Source of the DNA: Bartonella taylorii 8TBB
GTDB lineage: Bacteria > Pseudomonadota > Alphaproteobacteria > Rhizobiales > Rhizobiaceae
DNA: 64,000 nucleotides
Assembly: GCF_902825155.1 (NCBI RefSeq)
Contig: NZ_CADEAG010000001.1
Coordinates: 434,001 to 498,000 of the forward strand
Reading direction: 5' to 3'
The translations under genes were made by a program, and so were the position numbers. The notes beneath the pieces are model-generated. The model was not told the DNA's origin. It saw only the letters and a list, made by a program, of their open reading frames with translations, and ran no database searches. Below are positions 40,329 through 50,852 of the stretch, in pieces. Numbering within the stretch: the stretch's first letter is position 1; each line of letters opens with the position of its first letter.

Positions 40329-40348
40329 ATACGTATACTATACGTATA
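40329..40348. repeat. Paired ATACGTATA palindromes upstream of rpsU
   Basis: ATACGTATA occurs twice, at 40329-40337 and 40340-40348, separated by CT, about 85 bp before the rpsU start. It may overlap the promoter or be an operator. Function unknown. Confidence 0.45.
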
Positions 40349-40463
40349 ATACATACACCCATACCACATAAAGAAGGGGTTTGTCTATATCGCTTTTTAA
40401 AATTCTAAGCTTTTTATTATAGGGTGCTTTTCATAATGAATGATTGATTTTACAAATATAAGC

Positions 40464-42137
40464 TTATGAAAGCCCTTGTATCTGATCATTTTCGTCAAGA
40501 TGAATTTTTTCAGCGATAGGGTAATGCGGTAAGCCGGGCATGGTCATGACATCTCCGCAAATAACAACAATAAAACCCGCACCTGCAGAGAGACGAACTT
40601 CTCGCACAGGAATTTCAAAATCAACAGGAGCGCCGTATTTTGTTGGATCAGAGGAAAAAGAATAAGGTGTTTTTGCCATACAAATAGGGAACGCACCATA
40701 GCCCTCTTTTTCCCAACATTCAAGTTGCTTGAGAATAGGGGTTGCGATTATAGCTCCGCGCCCACCATAGAGATTTGTTATGATACAATTAATTTTCTGA
40801 ACGAGCGGCAGGTTATCTTGATACAGAACTTTGAAATGGGCACTTTTTTCTTCAATTAAGCTAACGAGCTCTTGTGCGAGTTCTATGGCGCCTTTTCCAC
40901 CTTGTTTCCAATGTTTGCAGAGAACAGCTTCGCAGCCAGTTGTCGAAACTATTTTTTGCAATGTACTTATTTCAGCATCGCTATCGGTATCAAAATGATT
41001 GATAGCAACAATACAAGGGATACCGTAGTGTTCCATATTTTTTATATGCCGTAAAAGGTTGTCTGCTCCCTTTTGTAAAGCTGTGATATTTTCTACCGTC
41101 AAATCATTTTTAGCCACTCCACCATTCATTTTTAGTGCGCGAATTGTTGCGACAATCACTGTAGCATTCGGTAGAATATCTGCTTGTCGACATTTAATGT
41201 TGAAAAATTTTTCTGCTCCAAGGTCGGCTCCGAATCCTGCTTCTGTAACAACATAATCCGCAAGTTTTAAAGCGGTTTTTGTTGCTATAACTGAATTACA
41301 GCCATGAGCAATGTTAGCAAAAGGTCCTCCGTGGACAAGAACAGGGTTGTTTTCAATTGTTTGTACAAGATTAGGTTGCAGAGCATCTTTGAGAAGAACT
41401 GTCATTGCACCTTCCGCATTGAGATCAGCAACTGTCACAGGTGTTTTATCGTAACGATAGGCGACAATAATTTTTTTGAGTCTTTGCGTAAGATTTTCTA
41501 AATTTTCAGCAAGACAAAAAATAGCCATAATTTCTGATGCGACAGTAATGTCAAAACCTGTTTGACGTGGAAAACCGTTGGTTACTCCACCCAATGAAAC
41601 AACAATATCACGCAATGCACGGTCGTTCATATCAACGACTCGCTTCCAAACAACGCGGCGTGGATCAATATTCAGAGTATTTCCCCAGTAGATATGATTA
41701 TCGATCATTGCAGCAAGAAGATTATGAGCAGCTGTAATGGCGTGAAAATCACCGGTAAAATGCAAATTAAGATCATCCATTGGTACAACTTGGGCATAAC
41801 CACCTCCAGCAGCACCACCTTTTATACCAAAGCAAGGACCTAAGGACGGTTCTCTCAAGGTAGCTATTGTTTTTTTTCCAATGAGATTGAGAGCGTCATT
41901 GAGTCCAACCGTTGTTGTTGTTTTTCCTTCTCCAGCAGGTGTTGGATTGATAGCCGTGACGAGGATAAGTTTACCATTCGGATTTTTATTGAGCGATTTT
42001 ATGTATGCAGAAGAAATTTTAGCTTTGTCATGTCCATAAGGAATGAGATTTTCATGTGTGATACCAATTTTTTGCGCAATTTCAGTGATGTGTTGCTTGT
42101 GAGCCGTGCGAGCAATTTCAATATCTGTTTTAGGCAT
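40464..42137 (-). CDS. fhs: Formate--tetrahydrofolate ligase
   Basis: The enzyme uses ATP to make 10-formyl-tetrahydrofolate from formate, feeding one-carbon metabolism. The 557-residue chain has the P-loop [20 protein letters not shown] near residue 63, the [20 protein letters not shown] block near residue 95, and [12 protein letters not shown]-like and [10 protein letters not shown]-like regions read here as [12 protein letters not shown] and [10 protein letters not shown]. The start ATG at 42137 is the family start. It is a single gene. All blocks are intact. Confidence 0.96.
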   Translation of the reverse strand: MPKTDIEIARTAHKQHITEIAQKIGITHENLIPYGHDKAKISSAYIKSLNKNPNGKLILVTAINPTPAGEGKTTTTVGLNDALNLIGKKTIATLREPSLGPCFGIKGGAAGGGYAQVVPMDDLNLHFTGDFHAITAAHNLLAAMIDNHIYWGNTLNIDPRRVVWKRVVDMNDRALRDIVVSLGGVTNGFPRQTGFDITVASEIMAIFCLAENLENLTQRLKKIIVAYRYDKTPVTVADLNAEGAMTVLLKDALQPNLVQTIENNPVLVHGGPFANIAHGCNSVIATKTALKLADYVVTEAGFGADLGAEKFFNIKCRQADILPNATVIVATIRALKMNGGVAKNDLTVENITALQKGADNLLRHIKNMEHYGIPCIVAINHFDTDSDAEISTLQKIVSTTGCEAVLCKHWKQGGKGAIELAQELVSLIEEKSAHFKVLYQDNLPLVQKINCIITNLYGGRGAIIATPILKQLECWEKEGYGAFPICMAKTPYSFSSDPTKYGAPVDFEIPVREVRLSAGAGFIVVICGDVMTMPGLPHYPIAEKIHLDENDQIQGLS

Positions 42138-42679
42138 GGGAAAGTTCTTTAAATTTAGTTTTGTTGATGTTGAGGGCGTGTACTATAATCGAATGAGAGA
42201 GCCTATAGCACATAGAAAGAAGATAAAACACTATAAAGGTTGATGACATGCTGTGCAAGCAGGAATGCTCTCGTAAAACAAGAAGTATTTATAATTTTCA
42301 TGGGAGTGTTCTGTTGCGCTTTTTGATTTTCCAAATAGCTCATTCTGTTCATGTTTTCTATATCTTACTAAGAAAGAATGTTAAAACTCTAAAAATTTTG
42401 TAGCAAAGTTTTTTGTTAAAATTGTAACGATTCTTCGAACGAAGACAGAATATCTTGTTTTGTATTTTAAGAGATGAAAGAGATCTTAAAAGACTACTAT
42501 TTTTGAAGAGTGAACACACCTTAGATATCTGATACATCTAAACGGAAAGAAGTTCTGATTCCCAATCAGGAAAAGCAGGTACGGTGCAATCTGGCAACAC
42601 TATAATGGAAAGTAACCCAATAAGAGAGGCGCTATTTACAATCCCAAAAATTACTGAAGAAAAACGAAAGCTCACATAA
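42138..42679. other. Non-coding gap between fhs and tRNA-Arg
   Basis: About 540 bp with only short open frames. It should contain the fhs promoter. I recognise no RNA gene here. Confidence 0.45.
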
Positions 42680-42756
42680 TGGCGCACCCGAAGAGATTCG
42701 AACTCCTGACCCCCAGATTCGTAGTCTGGTGCTCTATCCAGCTGAGCTACGGGTGC
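42680..42756 (-). tRNA. tRNA-Arg(ACG)
   Basis: A 77-nt cloverleaf with encoded CCA, read from 42756 to 42680. The acceptor is GCACCCG/CGGGTGC, the anticodon arm CCAGA-CTACGAA-TCTGG gives anticodon ACG, and the T-loop is TTCGAATC. It reads CGU/CGC/CGA arginine codons after A34 deamination. Confidence 0.97.
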
Positions 42757-43137
42757 ATACATTTCCAATTTTTTATCTTATTAAGACAAGGGGTTCCTAA
42801 TCGTTTCATTGAGGAATTGCAAGTGAAACTTGATGGAAATAAAAATTTTATCTCTTTGTTGAGGATATATTTAAAAAAGCTACCGTATATTTTCTGTTTC
42901 ATTTGGATTTTGACATGGTCATTTCTTTGTTCTGTGAACGGTATAGTTCAAGATGAACGATAGTTAACTTGACGTTGTTATTTACGAAAGATAGTCAAGC
43001 AAGAGATGAGATATGTTTTTGCGGTGGAGGGGTAAGATACACTACCTGCAGTTCAGTTTTTGTGTGAAACTTGGATATCACTGTTGGGAGCTTTTTCAGA
43101 TAAATTTATATACTCATGATACAGCAAGGATAGATGT
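42757..43137. other. Gap between tRNA-Arg and the efflux genes
   Basis: About 380 bp. It should hold promoters for tRNA-Arg (reverse) and the RND genes (forward). No local TetR-type regulator gene is present, unlike many RND operons. Confidence 0.45.
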
Positions 43138-44262
43138 ATGAAATTTTTAAAAAAGATCTTTCCATTGGTGTTTTTCGTTGTCGTTTTGATGGTGACCTAT
43201 TGGGCAGGGAAACAGAGTTCAGAACAACGCATTGCTATAGTGGATAAAACAACAAATGCATCGCATAAAACTTCGAAGGTTTCGATAGGAAGCCCCCCAA
43301 CGAATGTTGTTGTTGATCTTGTTAAAGTTCAGGATTTCTACGAACAGTTGAATGTTCTTGGGAGCGGGCGAGCGTCTGTTGCGGTGGAGTTAGCTCCTTG
43401 GTCATCAGGTGTTATTGATAAGATTTTTGTATCAGCTGGCATGAAAGTACAAGTGGGTGATGTGATTGCAAAGCTTGATTCTAAAAAGGAAGAAATAGCG
43501 GCTGCAAAAGCAAAAATACAACGTGATAATAGTGCTTTAACGCTTTCACGTATTCTTAAATTACGTGCCAGTCATACAGCGACAGAGGTTCAGGAAATTA
43601 CTGCACGCTTAGAGCTGGATAATGCAAATTTGGTTTTGCGTAATGCTGAGTTAGATCTTGAACGGCGCACAATTCGTGCACCGATTAGTGGTGTTATTGG
43701 TATTTTACCCATTAATGAGGGCAATGCTGTTACTCCTAATATTATAATAGGCCGTATTGAGAATAGAGAACGCATTTTTGTCGATATATGGGTTCCTGAA
43801 CGATATGTATCGCGAATACATAAAGGAGATGAAGTGACTGCAACATTAACGGCACAGCCGGATAAAGCTTTTGTTGGTCATATTTATGCGATTGATAATG
43901 TTGTTAATACAGAAAGCCGCACACTTCATATTCAAGTTGAAATCAATAATGAAAAAAATACGCTCATGACAGGTATGTCTTTTTCTGTTGCGTTAGAATT
44001 CTATAGTGGTTCTTTTCCTGTCGTTAATCCTCTTGCGGTTCAATGGAATAGTAGAGGATCATTTGTTTGGCGTGAAAGAGAGGGAAAGGTAGAGCCCGTC
44101 CCAGTATCGATTATTCAGCATAAAGCAGATCAAGTATTTGTGAAAGCACCTCTAAAAAGTGGTGAACGAGTTGTCATACAGGGAGTACAGATGCTCCATC
44201 CAGGAAGTAGGGTTACTTTTGATGATCCAAAACCCAATCAACAGCAACTATCAGCCGTTTAG
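43138..44262 (+). CDS. RND efflux periplasmic adaptor subunit
   Basis: A membrane-fusion protein that links an inner-membrane RND pump to an outer-membrane channel. The 374-residue chain has an N-terminal membrane anchor (about residues 5-24) and then the lipoyl and beta-barrel domains. The lipoyl halves are visible as GVIDKIFVSAGMKVQVGDVI (about residues 92-111) and RRTIRAPISGVIGILPINEG (about residues 175-195); the hairpin between them is short. The ATG at 43138 follows AAGGA. It is 15 bp before the pump gene, so the two form one operon. The substrate is unknown. Confidence 0.92.
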   Translation: MKFLKKIFPLVFFVVVLMVTYWAGKQSSEQRIAIVDKTTNASHKTSKVSIGSPPTNVVVDLVKVQDFYEQLNVLGSGRASVAVELAPWSSGVIDKIFVSAGMKVQVGDVIAKLDSKKEEIAAAKAKIQRDNSALTLSRILKLRASHTATEVQEITARLELDNANLVLRNAELDLERRTIRAPISGVIGILPINEGNAVTPNIIIGRIENRERIFVDIWVPERYVSRIHKGDEVTATLTAQPDKAFVGHIYAIDNVVNTESRTLHIQVEINNEKNTLMTGMSFSVALEFYSGSFPVVNPLAVQWNSRGSFVWREREGKVEPVPVSIIQHKADQVFVKAPLKSGERVVIQGVQMLHPGSRVTFDDPKPNQQQLSAV

Positions 44263-44277
44263 GGGTAAGGATGTACA

Positions 44278-47200
44278 ATGAGTCAAGAATTTAGCGCAAA
44301 ACAGCCTATGGTGCAGATGGAGCAGGGCGGTATAATTGCATTATTTATTCGCAGGCCGGTTTTTACCTTTGTTTTGAATGCTATGATTATGATTGCGGGA
44401 TTTGCTGCATGGTTGAATGTTGATGTACGCGAATTACCAGATGTTGATACTCCAGTGACAACGATTATGACGATTTTTGCTGGTGCATCGGCAGAGACAA
44501 TTGATCGTGAAATTACAAGAGTTATAGAAGATACAGTTTCTCGTGTTTCAGGTGTTAAGACAATTTCTTCAACTTCCTCTTTTGGACGTTCCCGTGTGGA
44601 GGTTAGTTTTAATGTTGGTGTTGATTTGAATGTTGCAGCATCTGATATTCGTGATGCTCTGTCTCGTGTTGCCTATTCTTTACCTAAAAACGCGGATTCA
44701 CCTCTGATCATTAAAGCAGATTCAAATGCTGCTGCAATGATGTATTTGGTTGTGACTTCACCAACGATGAGCATTGATGATTTAACAACGGTTGTAGACG
44801 ACCAGATTGTTGATGCGCTTTCTGCTGTTGATGGTGTTGGTGATGTGCAAGTTGATAGTGCGCGCACGAAGATTTTTCAGGTTGATATAGATCAAGCAAA
44901 ACTTGCCAGTTATGGGTTAACAGTAGCAGATATTTCACGTGTTCTTGCTGATATGACAACGGATGTACCTGTTGGGTCGTTACGTAATTCTAAGCAAGCT
45001 TTAATTGTACGCGCTACAGCACGTTTAACAACACCAGAAGCTTTTGAACAAGTTGTCTTAAAACCTCATGTGCATCTTGGTGATGTTGCGCATATTACTT
45101 TGTCACCGGATGTAGAAACGGTCATTCTTCGTATCAACGGAAAGACAGGCATTGGGTTGGGAATTGTGCGCAAAGCACAATCCAATACCCTTAATATTTC
45201 CGAAGGTGTTAGAGCGGTTGTCGATAATCTTAAGAGTGTTATTCCTTCTTCTGTGCATATAAGTGTTATTAGTGATGATGCACTTTTTATTAAAAGCGCG
45301 CTTCATGAGGTTGAGGTTGCATTGGTCATTGCTATCCTTAGCGTTATCTTGGTTATTTTTCTTTTTCTAAGAGATATTCGTGTAACGCTTATTCCCACTT
45401 TATCTCTTCCTGTAGCTTTGATTGGTACAATTGCTGCCATTTATCTTGCAGGATTTTCGTTGAATATTCTCACATTTTTAGGATTGGTTTTGGCAACAGG
45501 GCTTGTTGTGGATGATGCTATTGTTGTTCTGGAAAATATTGTTCGATGGCGCAATATGGGATTAGGCCCTAGAGCAGCAGCGGTGCTAGGAACGCGTGAA
45601 GTATTTTTTGCTGTTTTAGCAACAACATTGACGCTTGTTGCCGTTTTTGTGCCTATTTCTTTTCTTCCTGGACAAGTTGGTGCACTTTTTAGAGAATTTG
45701 GTTTTGTATTGGCAATTTCTATTCTGCTTTCTTCGGTTGTTGCTTTAACTCTTTGTCCTATGTTGGCTTCACGCTTTCTTAAAGAACATGTTGAAGGCAA
45801 TAAAGGAGAGACGCATCATTCTATTTTTCTGTACAAATTAGGCGCTTTCTTGAGCAAGGGATATGCTTATAGTTTGCATAAATGTTTGGGAAAACCTTGG
45901 ACCGTCGTCATTGTATCACTTATTTTTGCGGGTCTTTGTGTTGGAGGCTATATGAAATTACAACAGGAATTAACGCCAGCAGAAGACAGAGCACTTATTT
46001 TTTTAGTCATTAATGGACCACAGGGTATTTCAACACAATATCTGAATGAGCAGGTAGAGCAAATTGAAGCGAGTTTAAAACCGTTACGTGATTCTGGTGA
46101 AATTGCTAACAGTTATTCTATTGCGGGTATTGGCGGTTCGCCCAATACCGCTTTTTTGGTTTTGTTGCTTTCGTCTTGGGATAAGCGTGTGCGTAGTCAG
46201 CAAGAAATCGTGAAAGATGTTAATACAAAGGTTAGACAATTTCCTGCAGTTTTTGTGTTTGCTGCACAGGGAAACTCTTTAGGTGTGAGAGGAACTGGAC
46301 AGGGGTTACAATTTGCAATTCTTGGAAATGATTATACGAAATTACAACCCATTGCTGATAAACTGGTTCGTGCTTTACAAGTTGATTCGCATTTCATTCG
46401 CCCTCGTCTTACTGTTGATGCAACGCAACCGCAATTTTTTATTGAAATTAATCGAGAAAAAGCCTCTGATTTAGGGATTGATATCACCAATTTGGGCAAT
46501 ACATTACAAGCAATGTTGGATGGTAAAAAGATCGGTTCTATTTATGTAGATGATCATTCTTACGATGTTAAATTGACATCGCGTAGGAATCCTATGAAGA
46601 GTCCTAGTGATTTGGAAAATATTTTTTTAAAAACTAAAGGAAATCAATATGTTCCTTTGTCGGTTATTGCAAATTTACATGAAAAAGCTATTGCTCCCCA
46701 ATTAAAACGGGAGAAGCACATGAGTGCTGTTATTTTAAGCGCAAATCTTGCTCCAGGTGTCGTTTTAGGGGAGGCTTATCAAATTGTACAGAAAATTGCT
46801 TCTCCTTTGTTATCGAAAGGAAACTACGTGGTTCCCTTGGGGGAAGCTGCGACACTTGATGAAACATCTTCCAATTTTATGATTGTTTTTGGAATTGCCT
46901 TTGTGATTATTTTATTGGTTTTAGCTGCACAGTTTGAAAGTTTTGTTTCAGGATTTATTATCATGGCTACTGTACCATTAGGGATTGGTTGTGCTGTGAT
47001 TGCGATGCTTTTAAGCGGTGTCAGTCTTAATATTTACAGCCAAATTGGTTTAATTTTGTTGATTGGAGTTATGGCCAAAAATGGTATCCTCATTGTTGAG
47101 TTTGCAGATCAGTTACGTGATCAAGGTAAAGGCGTGCGTGAAGCTGTAGAAGAAGCGGCAAATATTCGTCTTCGTCCAGTTTGTATGACGATGATTTGCG

Positions 47201-47412
47201 CCATTTTAGGGGGTATACCCTTGGTTTTAGCAAAAGGTGCTGGTGCAGAAGCACGTATAGCTTTAGGTTGGGTTATTGTTGGTGGTTTGGGGTTGGCAAC
47301 TATTTTTACGCTTTATGTTACACCGGTTGTTTATCTTTTTCTCGGACGTTTTGTAAGAGCAAAAGCAGAAGAAGCTACACGCTTAACAAGAGAACTCAGC
47401 CAAGTTGAATGA
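44278..47412 (+). CDS. RND family efflux permease
   Basis: A proton-driven inner-membrane pump of the HAE1-type RND family. The 1044-residue chain has the duplicated six-span architecture with two large periplasmic loops. The proton-relay region in the fourth span is GLVLATGLVVDDAIVVLENI (about residues 402-421) with paired Asp residues, and GVMAKNGILIVEFADQLRDQ (about residues 930-949) marks span 10. The N-terminal FIRRPVFTFVLNAMIMIAG is typical. It forms an operon with the adaptor. No outer-membrane factor gene lies nearby, so a TolC-like channel must come from elsewhere. Drug or bile export is plausible but unproven. Confidence 0.93.
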   Translation: MSQEFSAKQPMVQMEQGGIIALFIRRPVFTFVLNAMIMIAGFAAWLNVDVRELPDVDTPVTTIMTIFAGASAETIDREITRVIEDTVSRVSGVKTISSTSSFGRSRVEVSFNVGVDLNVAASDIRDALSRVAYSLPKNADSPLIIKADSNAAAMMYLVVTSPTMSIDDLTTVVDDQIVDALSAVDGVGDVQVDSARTKIFQVDIDQAKLASYGLTVADISRVLADMTTDVPVGSLRNSKQALIVRATARLTTPEAFEQVVLKPHVHLGDVAHITLSPDVETVILRINGKTGIGLGIVRKAQSNTLNISEGVRAVVDNLKSVIPSSVHISVISDDALFIKSALHEVEVALVIAILSVILVIFLFLRDIRVTLIPTLSLPVALIGTIAAIYLAGFSLNILTFLGLVLATGLVVDDAIVVLENIVRWRNMGLGPRAAAVLGTREVFFAVLATTLTLVAVFVPISFLPGQVGALFREFGFVLAISILLSSVVALTLCPMLASRFLKEHVEGNKGETHHSIFLYKLGAFLSKGYAYSLHKCLGKPWTVVIVSLIFAGLCVGGYMKLQQELTPAEDRALIFLVINGPQGISTQYLNEQVEQIEASLKPLRDSGEIANSYSIAGIGGSPNTAFLVLLLSSWDKRVRSQQEIVKDVNTKVRQFPAVFVFAAQGNSLGVRGTGQGLQFAILGNDYTKLQPIADKLVRALQVDSHFIRPRLTVDATQPQFFIEINREKASDLGIDITNLGNTLQAMLDGKKIGSIYVDDHSYDVKLTSRRNPMKSPSDLENIFLKTKGNQYVPLSVIANLHEKAIAPQLKREKHMSAVILSANLAPGVVLGEAYQIVQKIASPLLSKGNYVVPLGEAATLDETSSNFMIVFGIAFVIILLVLAAQFESFVSGFIIMATVPLGIGCAVIAMLLSGVSLNIYSQIGLILLIGVMAKNGILIVEFADQLRDQGKGVREAVEEAANIRLRPVCMTMICAILGGIPLVLAKGAGAEARIALGWVIVGGLGLATIFTLYVTPVVYLFLGRFVRAKAEEATRLTRELSQVE

Positions 47413-47586
47413 TTTATGGGGAAGTTTTAAATTTTTTTATTTGCGTTTAAAAAATGTCGTTTTCGGATTTTATCTTTCCATTTTTGTACCCCTTCATTTT
47501 GTATATGAGCAGTAAAAATGACTGGTAATAAAGGAGACACTCTCTGTTTTATTATTGTTTATGCATAGATTTTATTGGCAATAACC

Positions 47587-49266
47587 GTGCGGGATCAGTT
47601 CATGGAAGATATCTTTTCAATTCGAAACGAAAAAGCTTTTGGGGAAGCTTTGAAAGCGTTAAGAAGACACGCCACAAAGGATGGGGTGAGTGATATCCGT
47701 AGGCATTTCTTAGAAGATCAGCAACGGTTTTCTCATTTTTCTTTAAGACTTGATGATCTCCTTTTCGATTTTTCGAAGTGTGGTGTAACATTTAAAACGT
47801 TGCAACTCCTAGATGATTTGGCTGTCGCAGCAGATGTATTAGGCAGGCGTGAGGCAATGTTTTCCGGTCAGGCCATTAATACAACTGAAAAGCGCTCGGT
47901 TCTTCATATTGCGCTACGTTTACCTGCTGACGAAGTTTTCATGTTGGACGGACATGATCTTGTCCAAGATATTCAGGATGTTCTTAAAGATATGGAAAGA
48001 TTTTCTGAAAGGGTACGTGATGGCAGCTATAAGGGAAACAGTGGCGAAAGAATAAATGATATTGTAAACATTGGTATTGGTGGCTCCGATCTTGGACCTG
48101 CAATGGTCACACGTGCTTTAAAACCATATCATGATGGTCCGCGTTGTCATTTCGTTTCTAATGCTGACAGTACGCATATTTCTGATACTCTCTCGGTTTT
48201 GAATCCAGCAACGACTTTATTTGTCATTGCCTCTAAAACTTTTACAACGGCCGAAACAATGGCAAATGCTCAAATTGCACGTCAATGGATTCACTCACAT
48301 TTGGGGGAAAAGGCTGTTTGCACGCATTTTGTTGCTGTTTCGAGTGCACTTGATAAAGTGGTGGAGTTTGGCATAGATTCTTCAAGAGTTTTTAGATTTT
48401 GGGATTGGGTTGGAGGGCGTTATTCAATTTGGTCAGCCATTGGCCTTGTTGTTATGTTAGCAATAGGGGGGCAGAATTTTCGCCAATTTCTGAAAGGCGC
48501 CTTGCAGATGGATCAACATTTTAAAGCGACGCCTTTGCATAAAAATATCCCTATTCGATTTGCTCTTTTAGGGTTCTGGCATCGTGTTATATGTGGTTAT
48601 TCATCACGTGCTATCATTCCCTATGCACAGCGTTTAGCGTGTTTTCCGGCTTATTTACAACAACTTGATATGGAATCAAACGGTAAGCAGGTTTCTTTGG
48701 ATGGCAAACCATTAACTTTTTCGAGTGGTCCGGTTGTTTGGGGTGATTCAGGGACAAATGGTCAACATGCTTTTTTTCAGCTTTTGCACCAAGGAACAGA
48801 TGTTATTCCTGTAGAATTTATTTTATTTGTAAAAGAACATGAGCAAAATTTACATCCTATGTATGATATGTTGGTAGCGAACTGCTTAGCGCAATCAAAG
48901 GCTCTCATGAAAGGGCGTAGTATTGAAGATACTCGGCGTATCCTAGTAAAAAATGGAATTGATAAATGTGAAACAGACAATTTAGCTCTTCACAGAAGTT
49001 TTGAGGGAAATCGCCCTAGTATTACGTTAGTTCAAGATTTGTTGACACCTTTTGCACTTGGTCGCCTCATTGCACTTTATGAGCATCGTATTTTTGTCGA
49101 AGGCGCTTTGATGAACATTAATTCATTTGATCAATGGGGTGTTGAACTTGGTAAAGAATTGGCAAATGAATTGTTACCAATACTCCGTGGAGAAAACAAG
49201 GCTGATAAACGCGATAGTTCAACATTAGGATTATTGGCACATATTCAGGCGAGACGTGCAAAATAA
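47587..49266 (+). CDS. pgi: Glucose-6-phosphate isomerase
   Basis: Pgi interconverts glucose 6-phosphate and fructose 6-phosphate. The protein has about 559 residues. Motifs are VNIGIGGSDLGPAMVTRALK near residue 160, the signature VGGRYSIWSAIGL near residue 276, the catalytic Glu in VVWGDSGTNGQHAFFQLLHQG-type sequence near residue 380, and the closing FDQWGVELGKELANEL. The start is uncertain: TTG at 47575, GTG at 47587 or ATG at 47602 are all in frame and none has a strong ribosome-binding site; I chose 47587 for length. It is a single gene, 174 bp after the RND pump. Confidence 0.93.
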   Translation: MRDQFMEDIFSIRNEKAFGEALKALRRHATKDGVSDIRRHFLEDQQRFSHFSLRLDDLLFDFSKCGVTFKTLQLLDDLAVAADVLGRREAMFSGQAINTTEKRSVLHIALRLPADEVFMLDGHDLVQDIQDVLKDMERFSERVRDGSYKGNSGERINDIVNIGIGGSDLGPAMVTRALKPYHDGPRCHFVSNADSTHISDTLSVLNPATTLFVIASKTFTTAETMANAQIARQWIHSHLGEKAVCTHFVAVSSALDKVVEFGIDSSRVFRFWDWVGGRYSIWSAIGLVVMLAIGGQNFRQFLKGALQMDQHFKATPLHKNIPIRFALLGFWHRVICGYSSRAIIPYAQRLACFPAYLQQLDMESNGKQVSLDGKPLTFSSGPVVWGDSGTNGQHAFFQLLHQGTDVIPVEFILFVKEHEQNLHPMYDMLVANCLAQSKALMKGRSIEDTRRILVKNGIDKCETDNLALHRSFEGNRPSITLVQDLLTPFALGRLIALYEHRIFVEGALMNINSFDQWGVELGKELANELLPILRGENKADKRDSSTLGLLAHIQARRAK

Positions 49267-49602
49267 GTGTAATTGAGCAGTTTTTTACACAGTGGAAAAG
49301 AAATTTATGAGATAGGAATGTATGATAATCGATTATTTTTATGCATATTTTTATCATTAATCTGCTATTTCTAATATTGGATTGTAACAGCAGAAAATCA
49401 AAAAAAAAGACAAAAAATCACAAAAATAAAAATTTGAAGCACATAATAGAGAAGGGTTTTAAAAACCTTTTAGGATCCTTTGAAATCCTCTTTAAAATTT
49501 TTTTAAAAATGAATTAGAGCAAAATCTGGTGACAAATTATATAAAATCTGTCAACAAGCTGCACTGCACTAAAGACATTTTAAAGAGAACTAGCGAACAC
49601 TT
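49267..49602. other. Gap between pgi and tRNA-Ser(CGA)
   Basis: About 335 bp of very AT-rich sequence with A- and T-runs around 49400-49510. No gene is seen. Confidence 0.45.
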
Positions 49603-49692
49603 TGGCGGAGAGAGAGGGATTTGAACCCCCGATAGAGTTACCCCTATGCCGCATTTCGAGTGCGGTGCTTTCAACCACTCAGCCATCTCTCC
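49603..49692 (-). tRNA. tRNA-Ser(CGA)
   Basis: A 90-nt class II tRNA with encoded CCA, read from 49692 to 49603. The acceptor is GGAGAGA, the anticodon arm CCGCA-CTCGAAA-TGCGG gives anticodon CGA, a long variable arm is present, and the T-loop is TTCAAATC. It reads UCG. Confidence 0.96.
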
Positions 49693-49796
49693 ATATAAAA
49701 GCGCGACAAAACTTTACATTATTTAAGTATATGGCGGGTAGATAACCTCCAATTGCTTTTAGTACAACCACTTTTTTGCTTTTTTGTGGGACTTTA

Positions 49797-49825
49797 TTGA
49801 CAGAGAACAGAAATTCCGTCATATA
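49797..49825 (+). promoter_or_regulatory. Predicted promoter of rplU-rpmA
   Basis: TTGACA, a 17-bp spacer and CATATA lie about 160 bp before rplU. Confidence 0.5.
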
Positions 49826-49982
49826 TGCGGGATGCAAGCGGGGAGAAATCCGTGCATGTTTGCGTTTAGGAAGGTATTTTTATCCTTCTTGAGATCCATT
49901 ACGACTGATAAAAAGCAGCCTATTTTCCTTTATTGACAAGGTGGAAATCAAATAAGAGCTGGAGTGAACGAAAGGATAAAAA

Positions 49983-50474
49983 ATGTTCGCAGTCATTAAA
50001 ACCGGTGGTAAGCAATATCGTGTTGTTGCTGACCAGATGATGAAAGTTGAGAGAATTATTGGAGATGCCGGTGATGTTGTTGAATTCAATGACATATTAA
50101 TGGTTGGGCAAGAAGGTAATGCGGTTATTGGTACGCCTGTTGTCGCTGATGCGTTGGTTACAGCTGAGATTGTAGAGCAAACACGTGGTCGTAAGGTTAT
50201 CGCGTTTAAGAAGCGCCGTCGTCAAAATTCGAAGCGCACGCGTGGTCATCGCCAAGAACTGACAACCCTTCGCATCTTAGAAATTTTAATGGGTGGTGCA
50301 AAGCCTAAAAAAGCAGCGACAAAATCAATTAAAGAGGAAGCTACTGCATTAGAAGAGGCGACAAAGGAAACAAAAGCACCTGCTTCTGTTAAGAAAGCGG
50401 CTAAAAAAACTGCTGAAAAAAAGGCTGCGCCACAGAAGAAAGCAACTGTAGCATCAAAGAGTAAAGAAAATTAA
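49983..50474 (+). CDS. rplU: 50S ribosomal protein L21 with Lys/Ala-rich tail
   Basis: L21 binds 23S rRNA in the large subunit. The first 103 residues are the usual protein, starting [20 protein letters not shown] and including [21 protein letters not shown] tail of about 60 residues rich in Lys, Ala and Glu follows, seen in other rhizobial L21 proteins and probably disordered. The ATG at 49983 follows a GGATAAAA sequence. It is the first gene of rplU-rpmA, with rpmA 11 bp later. Confidence 0.96.
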   Translation: MFAVIKTGGKQYRVVADQMMKVERIIGDAGDVVEFNDILMVGQEGNAVIGTPVVADALVTAEIVEQTRGRKVIAFKKRRRQNSKRTRGHRQELTTLRILEILMGGAKPKKAATKSIKEEATALEEATKETKAPASVKKAAKKTAEKKAAPQKKATVASKSKEN

Positions 50475-50485
50475 AGGAGAACTCC

Positions 50486-50755
50486 ATGGCACATAAAAAA
50501 GCTGGTGGTTCCTCGCGTAATGGTCGCGATTCAGAATCGAAACGTCTTGGCGTTAAAAAATTTGGTGGTGAAACCGTTATCGCTGGAAATATTATTGTTC
50601 GCCAGCGTGGTACGCGCTGGCACCCTGGTGATAATGTTGGCATTGGAAAAGACCATACCCTTTTTGCATTGTCAAATGGTACGGTTTCTTTTCAAAGAAA
50701 AGTGAATAACCGTTCCTATGTCTCAGTTGTTCCTATGGTAGAGGCAACAGAATAA
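50486..50755 (+). CDS. rpmA: 50S ribosomal protein L27
   Basis: L27 sits near the peptidyl transferase centre. The 89-residue chain begins [20 protein letters not shown] and carries [20 protein letters not shown], the family signature. It lies 11 bp after rplU with AAAGGAGA as ribosome-binding site. In rhizobia obgE and proline genes often follow; here a 1.4-kb non-coding stretch follows instead. Confidence 0.97.
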   Translation: MAHKKAGGSSRNGRDSESKRLGVKKFGGETVIAGNIIVRQRGTRWHPGDNVGIGKDHTLFALSNGTVSFQRKVNNRSYVSVVPMVEATE

Positions 50756-50823
50756 GCTGTATGTTCTTTTCATAAGCCGGTGTTTCGTTGGATTTCGGTT
50801 CTGAGATTATGAATTTTAGAAAG

Positions 50824-50852
50824 GAAAGATAGAGCGCTATCTTTCTTTTTTT
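50824..50852 (+). terminator. Rho-independent terminator of rplU-rpmA
   Basis: GAAAGATAG / CTATCTTTC, a 9-bp perfect stem with loop AGCG, is followed by seven T residues. Confidence 0.92.
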
